Assembly (NCBI GenBank): GCA_021613335.1
Contig: JAJTWR010000021.1
Coordinates: forward strand, 3,171,001 to 3,235,000
Source of the DNA: Whitmania pigra
Taxonomy: Eukaryota > Annelida > Clitellata > Hirudinida > Haemopidae
Direction: 5' to 3'
Length of the DNA stretch: 64,000 bases
In this document: positions 26,101 through 41,844 of the stretch, piece after piece
Layout of the letters: each line of letters starts with the position of its first letter
How positions within the stretch are numbered: the first letter of the stretch is position 1
Made by a program: the position numbers and the translations under genes
The notes under the pieces: model-generated
Database searches by the model: none
What the model was told of the DNA's origin: nothing
What the model saw: only the letters and a program-made list of their open reading frames with translations

Positions 26101-28796
26101 AGTTTCAATGACTTGATGATGCAATTCCAGAAAAACAAAGTCTAAGCAGCTGCCATCACCATAAAGACATTGCATCATTATAGCACAATGCAAAAGTTTT
26201 GTATAATAACATTAGAACTTGAAATACATAATATTATGATTTTTAATAATTCAGAATAAATCATAACCATCTTCAATTTCATATCAACATCCTCACTTCA
26301 ATTCTCTCTTGACTTCATCGTAGTCAGACTGGGCGTTCAATCTCTGCTCCAATTGGGTGCACGTCTTGCTCCGATTGGTCAGCTCCTCTTCAAGGCGGGA
26401 CATCTGGGAGGAGTTCGAGTCCCTCAGCTTGTTTACTATTTGTTGGAGTCGTTGGACGTCCTCCACCAACTGGCTGACCTGGATAGGACAACGTTCATAT
26501 CAGTAATTACGATCCAGATATCATTAACCAAGAATTCACAGAATGTTAATAAAAAATTACAAAATAAGAAAATTGTTGACCAGGACAGGAATGACATTTC
26601 CAATAGCTTATTTTTATCAACTATAATTAAAATGGTCAACTAATACTACAAAAGCTAACAAGCTCTTATTAACTAGAAACTAAAAGAGGCAAACAAACAC
26701 CAATCAAAATGCTTTCACCTCCTTCTCTTTAGCCATCAGTTCCACTTCGAGACTCGACCTCTTGAGGATGTCGATGGCCTGCTCCATGTTTTCTGCTCGT
26801 CCCCCGTCAGACGACATTCTGCCCCCGGTCGCATGCGGACTCCTGAGGTCCTTGATCTCCTGCTGGAGCTGTTCCAGGGCTTTCTCGGCAGAGATGGCTC
26901 GCTGGGTGGAGGATTACGATGTTTTATTACTTATATTGTAAGTATGTTAAAATTAAATGAGCATAGTTAATGTTCTAAATTAACTATCATTGTGTGGCTC
27001 TATATAAATTAATATTGTAATATTTATTAAATTGTTCCCTTCCCTCGGATACCTCGTTGGCTCTTTCGAGATCAGCCGCCAGTAGCTCCACCTCGTCAGA
27101 CTTGGCGTTCATCGTCTCGTCGTGCCTGGCTTTCGTGTCGAACAATTCTGATTGGACAGCATTAAGAGCTGAAAATATGAATTGTTAAGCAAAATTTACT
27201 TTAAAATAAATTAACAACTTCAACAATAACAAATAACAAAATAGCTGGATAATTTTAAGATCACATTCCTGTTTGAAATGTAAAACACTGACCAATAAGA
27301 GTCAAGTGTATAGGCCAGTCATACTTGACCATTAACCTGTTTGGAGGGAATTAGCCTTAAGTTCAGCCTCTCCCAACTTCTTAGCGAGTTCTGTTTGTCT
27401 CTCGAGCAACTGCTGTTCCCTTTCTGCAAAGGATTTCTGGATCTCCCTCTCTTTCTCATTGGTTCTTGACTTTTGGGTAACAAACATTGCCAATAATTTG
27501 GTTTGACAGAATGATCATCATCACCATCATTATCATCATTGCCATCACCATCATTATCATCATCACCTGTACAGTCAACTCAATTTTCTCTTCAAGTTCT
27601 TTCAGTTTCTCCTTCAATTGCTTCACAGTCACCTCTGAAACGGAGAAATGATTATCCATCTATCCAAATTGCCAAACCATCCATATGTCTGCCCATCCAT
27701 CCACGCCATAGTTGACCTGACCTAACCTTGATTCTTGACCTCAGCGAACTCGTTCTTGTACTCCTCCAGTCGATCCTTTAGCTGTTTGTTGAAGATCTCA
27801 AGCTCCTGGAGCTTTTGGGTCTTCTTCTGGAGTTGGGTGGCAAACTCCAAGGCAGGGGTGGGATCTGAGGAGGAGCCAGAGTGAGGTCATGAGAATACTG
27901 ACCAATAGGATTTAGGTGGTTAAAATTAAATTAGGATGGCTTGTTTTGATACATCTTTGTCAAAATCTATTTATCTGAGATGATAATATCATTTATTCAA
28001 TTCGATTAATAATGTTCAAAAGCACTTTTAACTACCATTCATCCATCTTTTCCCCCACTTATATTTCCACCCGCTTCGTCCCTCCGAACTTACCCGGAAG
28101 TTCGATGATCCTTTTGTAGATGTTGAGGAATGCCGTCTCACTGCACTTGCTCCTCTTGGAGAGGGCATCAATTTCAGCCTGGAAACTTTTCAGGAGTGGG
28201 GCGACCATCTTTCTCAGTTCCTATTTTGAGAGAACGTATGCACATGAATTAATGATGCAATAATAAACAAGGATTATTCAAGTATCACCATAGCAGATTA
28301 CAAAGCTGTAAATTATGAAACAAATTCACTCTCACTGAAAGATGCAAATATTGATTACAAACTTTCAAGTTTTAAAGTTATTTTGTAAAGTTAATAGAAT
28401 TTAAGTCATCATTTGAGTTTAAAAAAATATTCTAACATCCGGTGTTGTCTTTCTGAACTCTCTGCTCAACTCAACAAGCTTTTTTCTCGATGCCTCGCTC
28501 TCATCTTGGCGGATACCAATGTCAGCAGCATCGTTGTCCAGCTCTTTCTGTTGTTTCAAACAAAGAAAATGTTCATTTAGAAAAAGAGATTAAATTGTAA
28601 AGCAAATGCCTATTGTTTATTATCATTAAAAGCATTTACAAACGAATATCTCTTGGTCAAAAAGAAACATCTCAAAATTTAGTTGTTGAATCAAAACAAT
28701 TTCTGTAATTTCAAACCATCAGTTTCAACTAGCCTGCAATTCAGACAAACTGAAGTTTCTCCAGTAGTCAAACATGGCACTTAGATTGGAAGACAT
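23119..28796 (-). CDS. CASP: CASP-type golgin (Golgi coiled-coil membrane protein)
   Basis: Eighteen exons form one frame of 2058 bases (685 aa; human CASP is 678): 28796-28734, 28547-28437, 28220-28094, 27864-27727, 27634-27567, 27469-27337, 27168-27053, 26901-26719, 26478-26297, 26020-25860, 25526-25390, 25019-24947, 24812-24706, 24629-24510, 24223-24080, 23834-23754, 23416-23349, 23164-23119. Diagnostic segments: [14 protein letters not shown] at the N-terminus, [91 protein letters not shown] and the tail-anchor region [20 protein letters not shown] (about 630-655). Most of the protein is coiled coil. CASP is a Golgi membrane tether (yeast Coy1 family) that in vertebrates arises by alternative splicing of CUX1. 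No cut-repeat or homeobox exon is seen here. Intron 1 must use a GC donor (CAG|GCTAGT) to keep frame. Confidence 0.95.
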
Positions 28797-28935
28797 TGTC
28801 AATGTCTACGCAGTTCCCAAAGAAGAATAGAAATACTTCGATTATTATCCAGATTGATCAAGATCCAAAACAAATGTAAGTATGTGTGAATCTGATCAAG
28901 ACAGTCGTGGTATTCAAACTTTCAAATTAGTTATT
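28797..28935. promoter_or_regulatory. Probable bidirectional promoter between CASP and a small plus-strand gene
   Basis: Only 139 bases separate the CASP start codon (minus) from the ATG of the predicted small gene (plus). The stretch is AT-rich without a clear TATA box. A shared promoter is inferred from geometry only. Confidence 0.4.
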
Positions 28936-29295
28936 ATGTCGCGAAGAACCGACATACGCAAACAGTTCGAAATTTGGCTTAAAAGTTGGACGAATGTTGA
29001 AGCTCAGGTAATCTGTTAAGAAATCTTTTGATTCTAATGCTCCTTTAAAAACATAATTATTTTTTTAACTTTATAATTTAATTAAGAATTAAACTGAATT
29101 TATATAATTTAAAGTTTCATGAAGACTTTGAACAAGCTTTGCACATTCTTAAGTTTATTGTTTTTCATTTCTGTTTCAATATTTTAATTAATTTAATTTG
29201 CGGAGTTGTCATTTGAAAACTTCGAAAGAATTTCTTGTTTTGCTGTCCAGCAGGATATCGTCTGCCCCGAGTTGCTAAACGATGCGAATCAATGA
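28936..29295 (+). CDS. Candidate 37-codon micropeptide gene, two exons
   Basis: Exon 28936-29007 (24 codons, MSRRTDIRKQFEIWLKSW and six more) ends at CAG|GTAATC. A good pyrimidine-rich acceptor (TTTTGCTGTCCAGCAG) precedes 29254-29295, which continues in phase 0 with DIVCPELLNDANQ and a TGA stop. The peptide is basic at its start with an amphipathic-looking KQFEIWLKSW helix. No homologue is recognised. It could also be the 5' end of a longer gene spliced to another acceptor, or chance. Its head-to-head position with CASP and proper splice signals favour a real transcript. Confidence 0.35.
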
Positions 29296-29424
29296 GTTGT
29301 TATTTTGAAAACAAATGGCAACTAATAATATCGATTAATTGCTCTCAAATAACGGTTTTCCATATGATGCACTAAACCAAAAAGCATCCAACCGAAACCT
29401 CTTGGTATTATTTCCTTTCCAGGG

Positions 29425-29545
29425 ACGTCATTTCAGCATTTTCCAGAGGGGGGCACCCTCGCAAAGCATGAGGAGAGGACCTCTTTTTGCGTCTGGTATA
29501 AAGTCAGGAGGAAAGTTGCCCCCACGTCCAAATTACGTCCCCAAT
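29425..29545 (+). repeat. Dispersed repeat, copy 1
   Basis: Contains GGGACGTCATTTCAGCATTT, a G-run, and later GTCAGGAGGAAAG with CCAAATTACG. The same landmarks recur in the same order at 29770-29905, with about 350 bases between copies. The family is unknown. Confidence 0.6.
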
Positions 29546-29769
29546 TTACACACTCAAAGTAATAGCATTTGAACTATGCTTGATGTAATATTTCGTTAAT
29601 TAATCCTAGGTCACCATCGCTGTTCGCGGAGATGTCATAAATCACAGCATTCTTGCGTGATTAGTGATTCAATAAACCGATTACATTTTCAGGTATTTTT
29701 ATTCAGAAATTGGACAATTATGTACAATATGGACTTAAAAGTGAATTATCAATGAAAAGATTAGTTGGC

Positions 29770-29905
29770 ACATCAGGGACGAGGGACGTCAATTTAGTAT
29801 TTTACAACGGGGGGGCAAAACCTTGCACAGCTTGATGAGATGACCTTCCTTGTTTTGGGTCTGGTCTAAAGTCAGGACGCAGCGGCTTCCCAAATTACGC
29901 GCGTG
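29770..29905 (+). repeat. Dispersed repeat, copy 2
   Basis: Partner of the copy at 29425: AGGGACGTCAATTTAGTATT, a run of seven G, GTCTGGTCTAAAGTCAGGAC and CCCAAATTACG. Divergence between the two is considerable, so the duplication is old or the copies inserted independently. Confidence 0.6.
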
Positions 29906-32833
29906 ATGGCACATGATTCAGTTCTTTTCTTGATCAGGTTGAGCTTGGCCTTTGTTATTCTGGAAGAATTCTGATCGGTGTCCTGTTGGAAACTTGAATT
30001 ACTACCATTTTTAAAGAATTTACAAGAATTTCACGAGTTTATAAGCAACCAAAAATATATAATTACTTATAATAATAAATAGCATGAGCACAATTTTATT
30101 TCCTCAGAAAAAAATGTCATTAATAAAGTCGGCGATGAAAGTTAAAAAGATTGAATAAACATGATAAGATTATTCGTTACTCAGAGTCTCTGCTATCTCG
30201 AAATTATGATAATAAAATCAAAGATAACCACGACATTAACGATGCGGATAATCAGGAGACGATGAAGAGAGTGGGAGTAGCCCAGGGAACGTCCGAATCA
30301 CCCCATTCGTGCAGGTTGTGATGAGGCTTATTAACCTTTCCATCTCAACGCCACTGAATAAGGTAACACGGCATTCGTTTAAGAATGCGTTTGTTTCTTT
30401 CCAGACTTTTCCATGCTTTTCACGATCCTGAAGTGCAATCCATTATGCAGAAACTAATAGAATTCTTTTTCTTTTCAAAGAACTGCATCAGCTACGTTTA
30501 CTACACATAGTAAGCTCCCAAATATTCGATACGGTTTCACAAAACTGAAAGCTGGGTGTTCACATGACCATTAACTATTAATATTAATAATTAACGGTTA
30601 TTAATTAGCCGCCGCCAATGCTGATTAGAAATCGACTGAGCGGGCTCGACAATCACGGCGACCGACTACCATCGACCACATCGTGTCCATCGCTTGTGCA
30701 CCTTCCCGTCCCTTTAAATAGTCGCACGGTGCAGTAAATTTTGCAGGTGCCATAAAGGGGTTGACTGGTTGGTTGTTTTCAATCACCAGTACCAGGAGAA
30801 CTACGTTTATTTCCTTGTTTGTAATCGTTAGTGTGTTTGATAATTGGATCCGCAAATGACTTCATTCTCCTTGAGTTTTGAGTTTATTATTTTATGTTTA
30901 TTGTGTGATAATGAAGGCTTTTATTTAGATTAACATTAGTTCAAACTGTCCTATTTCGAGACAAAAAATCTGTTTCTTATAATTAATTTATTAATTTAAA
31001 AGGAAATTTTAATTTATTAATGAACTCGAAATCTTTGTTCTCCTTATTTTTCAACATCCCTAGCAACAGGTGTAAAACGTACCCACGCTAGTCCTACATC
31101 ACGTGTTCATCCGTCGCCATGGGAACCGAAGAAACGCCGAATCAAATCGATTTAAACTGGAAAACAATCAATTTCGTCCAATCATAGATGGAGCTCGGAA
31201 TACTTCTCCAGTGGAAAAATGATTTCCCATGCGATCGTCTCGTTCGCAACAGGTCGGCTCTAACAGGCCCATCATCATCATTTTTATCGGCATCGTCGTC
31301 ATCGTCATCATCATCATCGCCGTCTCCACCCTCATTACCATCATCACGAGTTGATTAATAGCCGAATAGATCGAATCTAGATCTTTTTTTTCTCAATTTC
31401 ACCATCACCTCATCCATTGACCGACGATTTCAATCCGCTTTTAATTGGTCTACAAGGAAATGACTGGAAGAATTGCACCTCCATTGTTTACACCGGTGCT
31501 GAGATCCGGTATCCCGGATCGATCGCTTGGGAATAGAAACTGGAGTGAATCCTCAGGGGTGGAAAAAGCTTTCCAGTTTCATCTGAGACGTGGCTTTCAT
31601 GTGATGTGGAAAGACCTGGAGTATGTTTGATTACTTGGCTGTTTTGTAATACCTTATTACCTGAGTGAGTCGTTTATAAAGGTTGATGTGCTGTTATGAC
31701 ACCAAGTAGTTTGCTTGTTTGAAGTAGGTTATTTTTATTGAAAATCCATTTTATTCTATTTTATTATAATATAAAAGAATTTTCATTAACGTTATTTATT
31801 TATATTAATAAACATTTTCATGTGTTAGGTCATCCGTTGAATTTGTATTATTTTTGTAGTAAAAAAATTAAAATTTGTAAATTATATATGTTTTTAAATT
31901 GTTTTTACCAAGTTCACAATTCAGGATAATCAAAACACAAAATCAATTTCATCAATTTTATGTAAAACAAGGAAAATACAATTTCTATGTGTCTTATTTC
32001 TGGCGTCTGATTTAAGGCAGACAAGGCAATCATTGATTACCCTTTCATTGTTGACTTTGGATCATCGGCCCAGCTTTCAACTGATCGCTACTCAAATTTA
32101 ATCCTTGCATCTGTTACTCTGATGGACGTAATAATTACGAATAAATATTTAAAAAAACACGAACTTTAATGATGTCGAAGTATGAGAACATTTGTAGCTG
32201 GAAGTTCAAAACGGTTTGGAAACCACCTGGTTCACTGCACAACAGAGGAAAATGATGGATGGAGTCAGGTGAAAATCTTATTTGTGACGAAAATGATGAG
32301 AAAAAAGTTAAAGTGACCAATCCTAAGAAATTTATTATAGTCCGCAGTTATGAAAATAATAACCCAATTAAATGTAGTTATTTAAAGAAACAAATGCAAT
32401 TATTAACAATTGGAAACAATTAAATGTCATCTTTGTGCACTTATATTTATTGGAAGGAAACCTAAATGTAAAGCTGCTAGGATTTCACTATTTTAAGGCA
32501 CAATATTTTTATATAAATACCGAATAAATATTGATTAACTGACCTGATTAACATAAATGCTACGTAATATTACTTTCACTCAAAATAATGAGCGGCCGAA
32601 TAATTTTAAATAATTAATAATAAGCAGATATCATTTTATACCTATATAAAAAGATTAAATAAAATTCTTAATTGAGCGAGAAATCAGAAGAGAATGAAAC
32701 TTTCAAGCTTTCGCGATTGCTCAAAATTAAAATTCACAAAACAAATTCAACAACAGCAAAACGACTTTAACAATAAAAAGTTGACAGCATAAAACTTGCC
32801 TCACGAGAACATTGAACGATTGATTTGCAATGG

Positions 32834-33927
32834 AAAAATCAATCAACAAAACAGAATCAATCATAATATGAGTATTAAATAAACGAAAAATCAATCAATA
32901 AAACAGAATCAATCATAATATGAGCATTAAATAAACGAAAAATCAATCAACAAAACAGAATCAATCGTAATATGAGTATTAAATAAACGAAAAATCAATC
33001 AACAAAACAGAATCAATCATAATATGAGTATTAAATAAACGAAAAATCAATCAACAAAACAGAATCAATCATAATATGAGCATTAAATAAACGAAAAATC
33101 AATCAATAAAACAGAATCAATCGTAATATGAGTATTAAATAAACGAAAAATCAATCAACAAAACAGAATCAATCATAATATGAGCATTAAATAAACGAAA
33201 AATCAATCAACAAAACAGAATCAATCATAATATGAGCATTAAATAAACGAAAAATCAATCAACAAAACAGAATCAATCATAATATGAGTATTAAATAAAC
33301 GAAAAATCAATCAACAAAACAGAATCAATCATAATATGAGTATTAAATAAAAGAAAAATCAATCAATAAAACAGAATCAATCATAATATGAGTATTAAAT
33401 AAACGAAAAATCAATCAATAAAACAGAATCAATCGTAATATGAGTATTAAATAAACGAAAAATCAATCAACAAAACAGAATCAATCATAATATGAGCATT
33501 AAATAAACGAAAAAATCAATCAACAAAACAGAATCAATCATAATATGAGTATTAAATAAACGAAAAATCAATCAACAAAACAGAATCAATCATAATATGA
33601 GCATTAAATAAACGAAAAATCAATCAATAAAACAGAATCAATCGTAATATGAGTATTAAATAAACGAAAAATCAATCAACAAAACAGAATCAATCATAAT
33701 ATGAGCATTAAATAAACGAAAAATCAATCAACAAAACAGAATCAATCATAATATGAGCATTAAATAAACGAAAAATCAATCAACAAAACAGAATCAATCA
33801 TAATATGAGTATTAAATAAACGAAAAATCAATCAACAAAACAGAATCAATCATAATATGAGTATTAAATAAACGAAAAATCAATCAACAAAACAGAATCC
33901 ATCATAATATGAGTATTAAATAAAAGA
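32834..33927 (+). repeat. 52-bp minisatellite, about 21 copies
   Basis: A head-to-tail array of a 52-base unit (for example GAAAAATCAATCAACAAAAC, AGAATCAATCATAATATGAG, TATTAAATAAAC). Units differ mainly at three sites: CAACA or CAATA, CATAA or CGTAA, and AGTATT or AGCATT. The order of variants repeats with a period of ten units. The array ends about 40 bases before the stop codon of the first MMP gene. Confidence 0.97.
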
Positions 33928-33967
33928 AAACCGAGCTCCAACAAAAAACTGACTTCCGACAACATTT

Positions 33968-38392
<4,425 letters not shown>

Positions 38393-38616
38393 GTTAAATC
38401 AAAAAATAAACAAATGCCTTTCAAGAATCGTCTGCTTCTTAAGATCAAAGATATTCTGTTTAAATTTCGAACAGAAATAAAAATTATGAAGTTATTAATT
38501 TACACTCGATATTAAGACCCGGACTTCCAATGGTTCATTCATAGGCAAGTTCTTATAACGAATATCTCAGTCATGAACGACGCACCATCGGTAATTACTG
38601 TACATCGTACTGAACG

Positions 38617-38766
<150 letters not shown>

Positions 38767-39282
38767 TAATAATTTAACATTAATAGTTTCTATAACTATT
38801 ATTATTGTTATTATTATTAAAACCGCTTAACCACAACTGCTTCGTTAGTGTCGTCGGATATTAATCATTTTCTGAGTGACGAAAGCTTACATAATTGATA
38901 ACTTAGAAGAATCATGTTATTATTATGACTTCATTATTAATAACCGGTTTCTCTAATTAACTAATGGTTGTATGAATTGCAGTCCATCTATGGTCAGAAC
39001 CATATTAAAATTGCACGCTTCATAACCGAGTAAATTACACATGAAACATTTATTTTCTAAACATCTGATAGCTATGCTAAATATGCGCCAAAATGTAACA
39101 GTAACTCGTCATGGATAATTATTTATTTATTAAATCAATCATTTGATGCAATTTGGCAGATGATCTGTTAATGTTACATTATGGTATTAGAAATAAATAT
39201 CATCTTTAAATGTTCTAAGACGCAGATAAAACACCAGTCCAACTAGCAGATGATCCTATTAATAGTTCCTTATAGTGCTGGA

Positions 39283-40640
39283 TTAAGCCGGCGGCTGGCC
39301 ATGGGCCCACTTGGAAGGGAGGCCCTATTCTAATGCCCCTTATTGTACATACCACAACACCACATACTAGTAACCTAATATATAAATAATATACTTTTAG
39401 TTAGGAAATACTGAAGGGGACTATTCTTCCAACGAGTTGTACTTCTCAAATTTATTTATATAGATACATTCACTTATAATAATTTAATTTTTCATGAAAA
39501 AGAAAATTATAATATAACCATGTAAATGTGGCTAAAATCAGAGAATGAATGAAGTTATAACAATTATGATTATAGTCCAAATACTTTTCTACTGTGGCAA
39601 AGTCGCTGATGATGTCACTGAAGTCTAATTCTCGCAGTACAACCGTCTCGATGCTCATGGTAGCCAAACTTACAAGTCGAGCCTGCTTCATTGATGTTCG
39701 TAATCGGTTTTCAAATAATTTGATTTTTGAGAATGAGCGCTCGCCACTGCAGTTTGATACCATAAAAATAAGGCATATTCGTAGAGCAATCTCAATGTTT
39801 TGGAAAGTGTCCTATACACCCATATTTATGTACTGAAAATGCTGATAGCTTCTGTGAAAGCGTTGACGAATGCTACAAACTGTCAGTTTATCAATAAATG
39901 TAATGTCCAAGTCATAAGACCCGACGATTAGCTCTGCCGCGGCCTTAAGCTCGTCTGGTGACAGTTCTTTCAGATGGCTAAAAATGCTAAATTGGCCTGA
40001 TATCTCTTTATCTGCTTGCAGACGTTGGATTTGAAAGAATCGATAAACTAATCAATAACAGGTAAGAAACTTTCTGTTCTTATTTGTCGGAAGGGCTTAA
40101 TTGTACTTCTTCCGGCTGGCCTTAATCTAGCGGGTTAAGAAGCACGCTGCGGCGTTTGTGGCGAATTTCCGTCGCCATAATCTGTAGAACCAGACGTTTG
40201 AGAATCAATGATGAATCAACATGTTTCAACACCTCACTCAAAAGTTGATGCAGCTGCGTTGAAATTGTGCGAACGGCTTCTCAAGGAAGTCAAAAAATTG
40301 TACAACACTCGAGCAGTATATATATATATATATATATATATTTACAGCATTTTTCCCAATCGCGTTTAAAAAATGTGATGTACAAATAATCTAGGTCACA
40401 TGACTGTTCTCTCTCACTTTGGCTTGTAGACCATTGTACTTGCTACTCATAGCAGATGAATATTTTTTTGAAGTATTTGCAACATTGCCGTTATTGCCTC
40501 GACAGTTTCCCAGGTCTAGGTCATGTATCTTCAGAAATTCTCTCAAGGCGTTGAACATCTCTTGAGCGCCATGGCCTTTGTTTGTCATGAATGTTACAAA
40601 GCGTTCCACTGGGCCATCTTTCTCAATGTATCTCAATAAA
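39283..40640 (-). pseudogene. hAT element remnant (ZMYM1-like transposase)
   Basis: Minus-strand pieces in order: RYIEKDGPVERFVTFMTNKG and LREFLKIHDLDLGNCRG with SSKYNGLQAKV (40636-40391), matching the DUF4371/ZMYM1-like catalytic region, then MVSNCSGERSFSKIKLFENR and LATMSIETVVLRELDFSDII (39763-39550), the hAT dimerisation end. The GCTGGATTAAGCC stretch with GGGCCC near 39275-39310 looks like a terminal region. Frames are broken. Confidence 0.85.
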
Positions 40641-41545
40641 AACTATAAAATCAAATTAAAAAGGTGCAAATGAACTTTAAAGTAGGTTTCTATGGTATAT
40701 AAGCAGGAGACTTTTAAGAAATTTCCTTTTTTTAAATTTTATTATTGAAAGTTTAGTGATTGGTAGAGCTAAACCTTTTTTCGAAAATGAGAAGGGGAAG
40801 ATTGAGGCCTTCAAGAATGCCAAATAATCAAGATCGAGGATTGCTAAAGAGCTCAACAGGTTTATACATGTTATTTCTAATTATATGACAAAATATGTTT
40901 TGAAATAATAACGTTTTTGGGCATCGCTAAAACATTTTGAGATTTTTTACTAATGTTTGAAAATAATACTGTACCAAATTTAAAACTTTATTTTGTTCCA
41001 GCAAGGAATCCTCAGAGAAGTGACCTCTTCGTCTTCAAGCGTTTCGGCGTTGATCTGACGCTCTCTGGGGTTGGGCCGCACCCGGTGATCAGCCGGGTGT
41101 CCCTGCTGGGTCGTTCCTATCCGCCACCAAACAACCAACAATTCTTGTAATTCTTTCCTACCGCTTTTCGCTCTTCGTTCACAAATACCGACGAAATGAG
41201 AATCGACCTCCCGTTGCCTGTCTTATATATATATTTAGCTGAATGTATGTAGCATATCAATCGATGCGCTATACCAAATGCCAACTTGAAACCTAACTCT
41301 TCAATGGACTCATTTGTCAAAGACTACACGTTTTGAAAACGTATCATACAACCCACTTCGTATAAATATGATCGAAAGTCTATATTGATGGGAGGCAATA
41401 ATTAACAGGCAATATCAAACACAAAATGAAATCGAAAATGGAAATCAAACATTTGCAAAAAACACAATATTTGTTAACAATAATAATAACAAAAATAATT
41501 AAATCTTAACTATAATTCTTGCAAAAGAACGTTATTTTAGCGTTT

Positions 41546-41810
41546 TCAACAGAATTCATGGCAGTACAAGTTTAGAACAAAAAAGGCAAGAGTAAGCACC
41601 CCAGGTGCTAACAAATGTAGACTGTTTCCAGATGCATTGGAGGAGACGACTCTAAATGGCATGTTGTACTCGCAGTTCAACCACATCCTGCCGATGTCCT
41701 GCGGATATCTTGGATCGACGGTCATGTTTTTGTCGTCAAACTTGTAAATTTGAGTTCCCTTGAAGAAATAGGTCGAACCTGAACATTTGGAAAATAATTG
41801 TGTCAAAATC

Positions 41811-41844
<34 letters not shown>

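Larger units (their letters stand above)
29296..32833. other. Intergenic stretch with a dispersed repeat pair and weak exon-like pieces
   Basis: No gene is firmly supported. A diverged direct repeat pair lies at 29425-29905. A minus-strand open piece near 30625-30780 (PFMAPAKFTAPCDYLKG) and a plus-strand piece at 31445-31630 (GIPDRSLGNRNWSES) have non-repetitive composition but no partners. A well-placed ATG (CGCCATGG) at 31118-31125 opens only 22 codons. GAT/ATC tracts occur near 31270-31340. Confidence 0.45.

Noticed and set aside
32834..33927. CRISPR-like appearance of the regular repeat array
   Set aside because: The 52-base units abut directly with no unique spacers, there are no cas genes, and the genome is eukaryotic. 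It is a minisatellite.
41000..41150. GC-richer plus-strand segment with RSDLFVFKRFGVDL
   Set aside because: An acceptor-like CCAG precedes it, but there is no partner exon or known motif; it may be mobile DNA.
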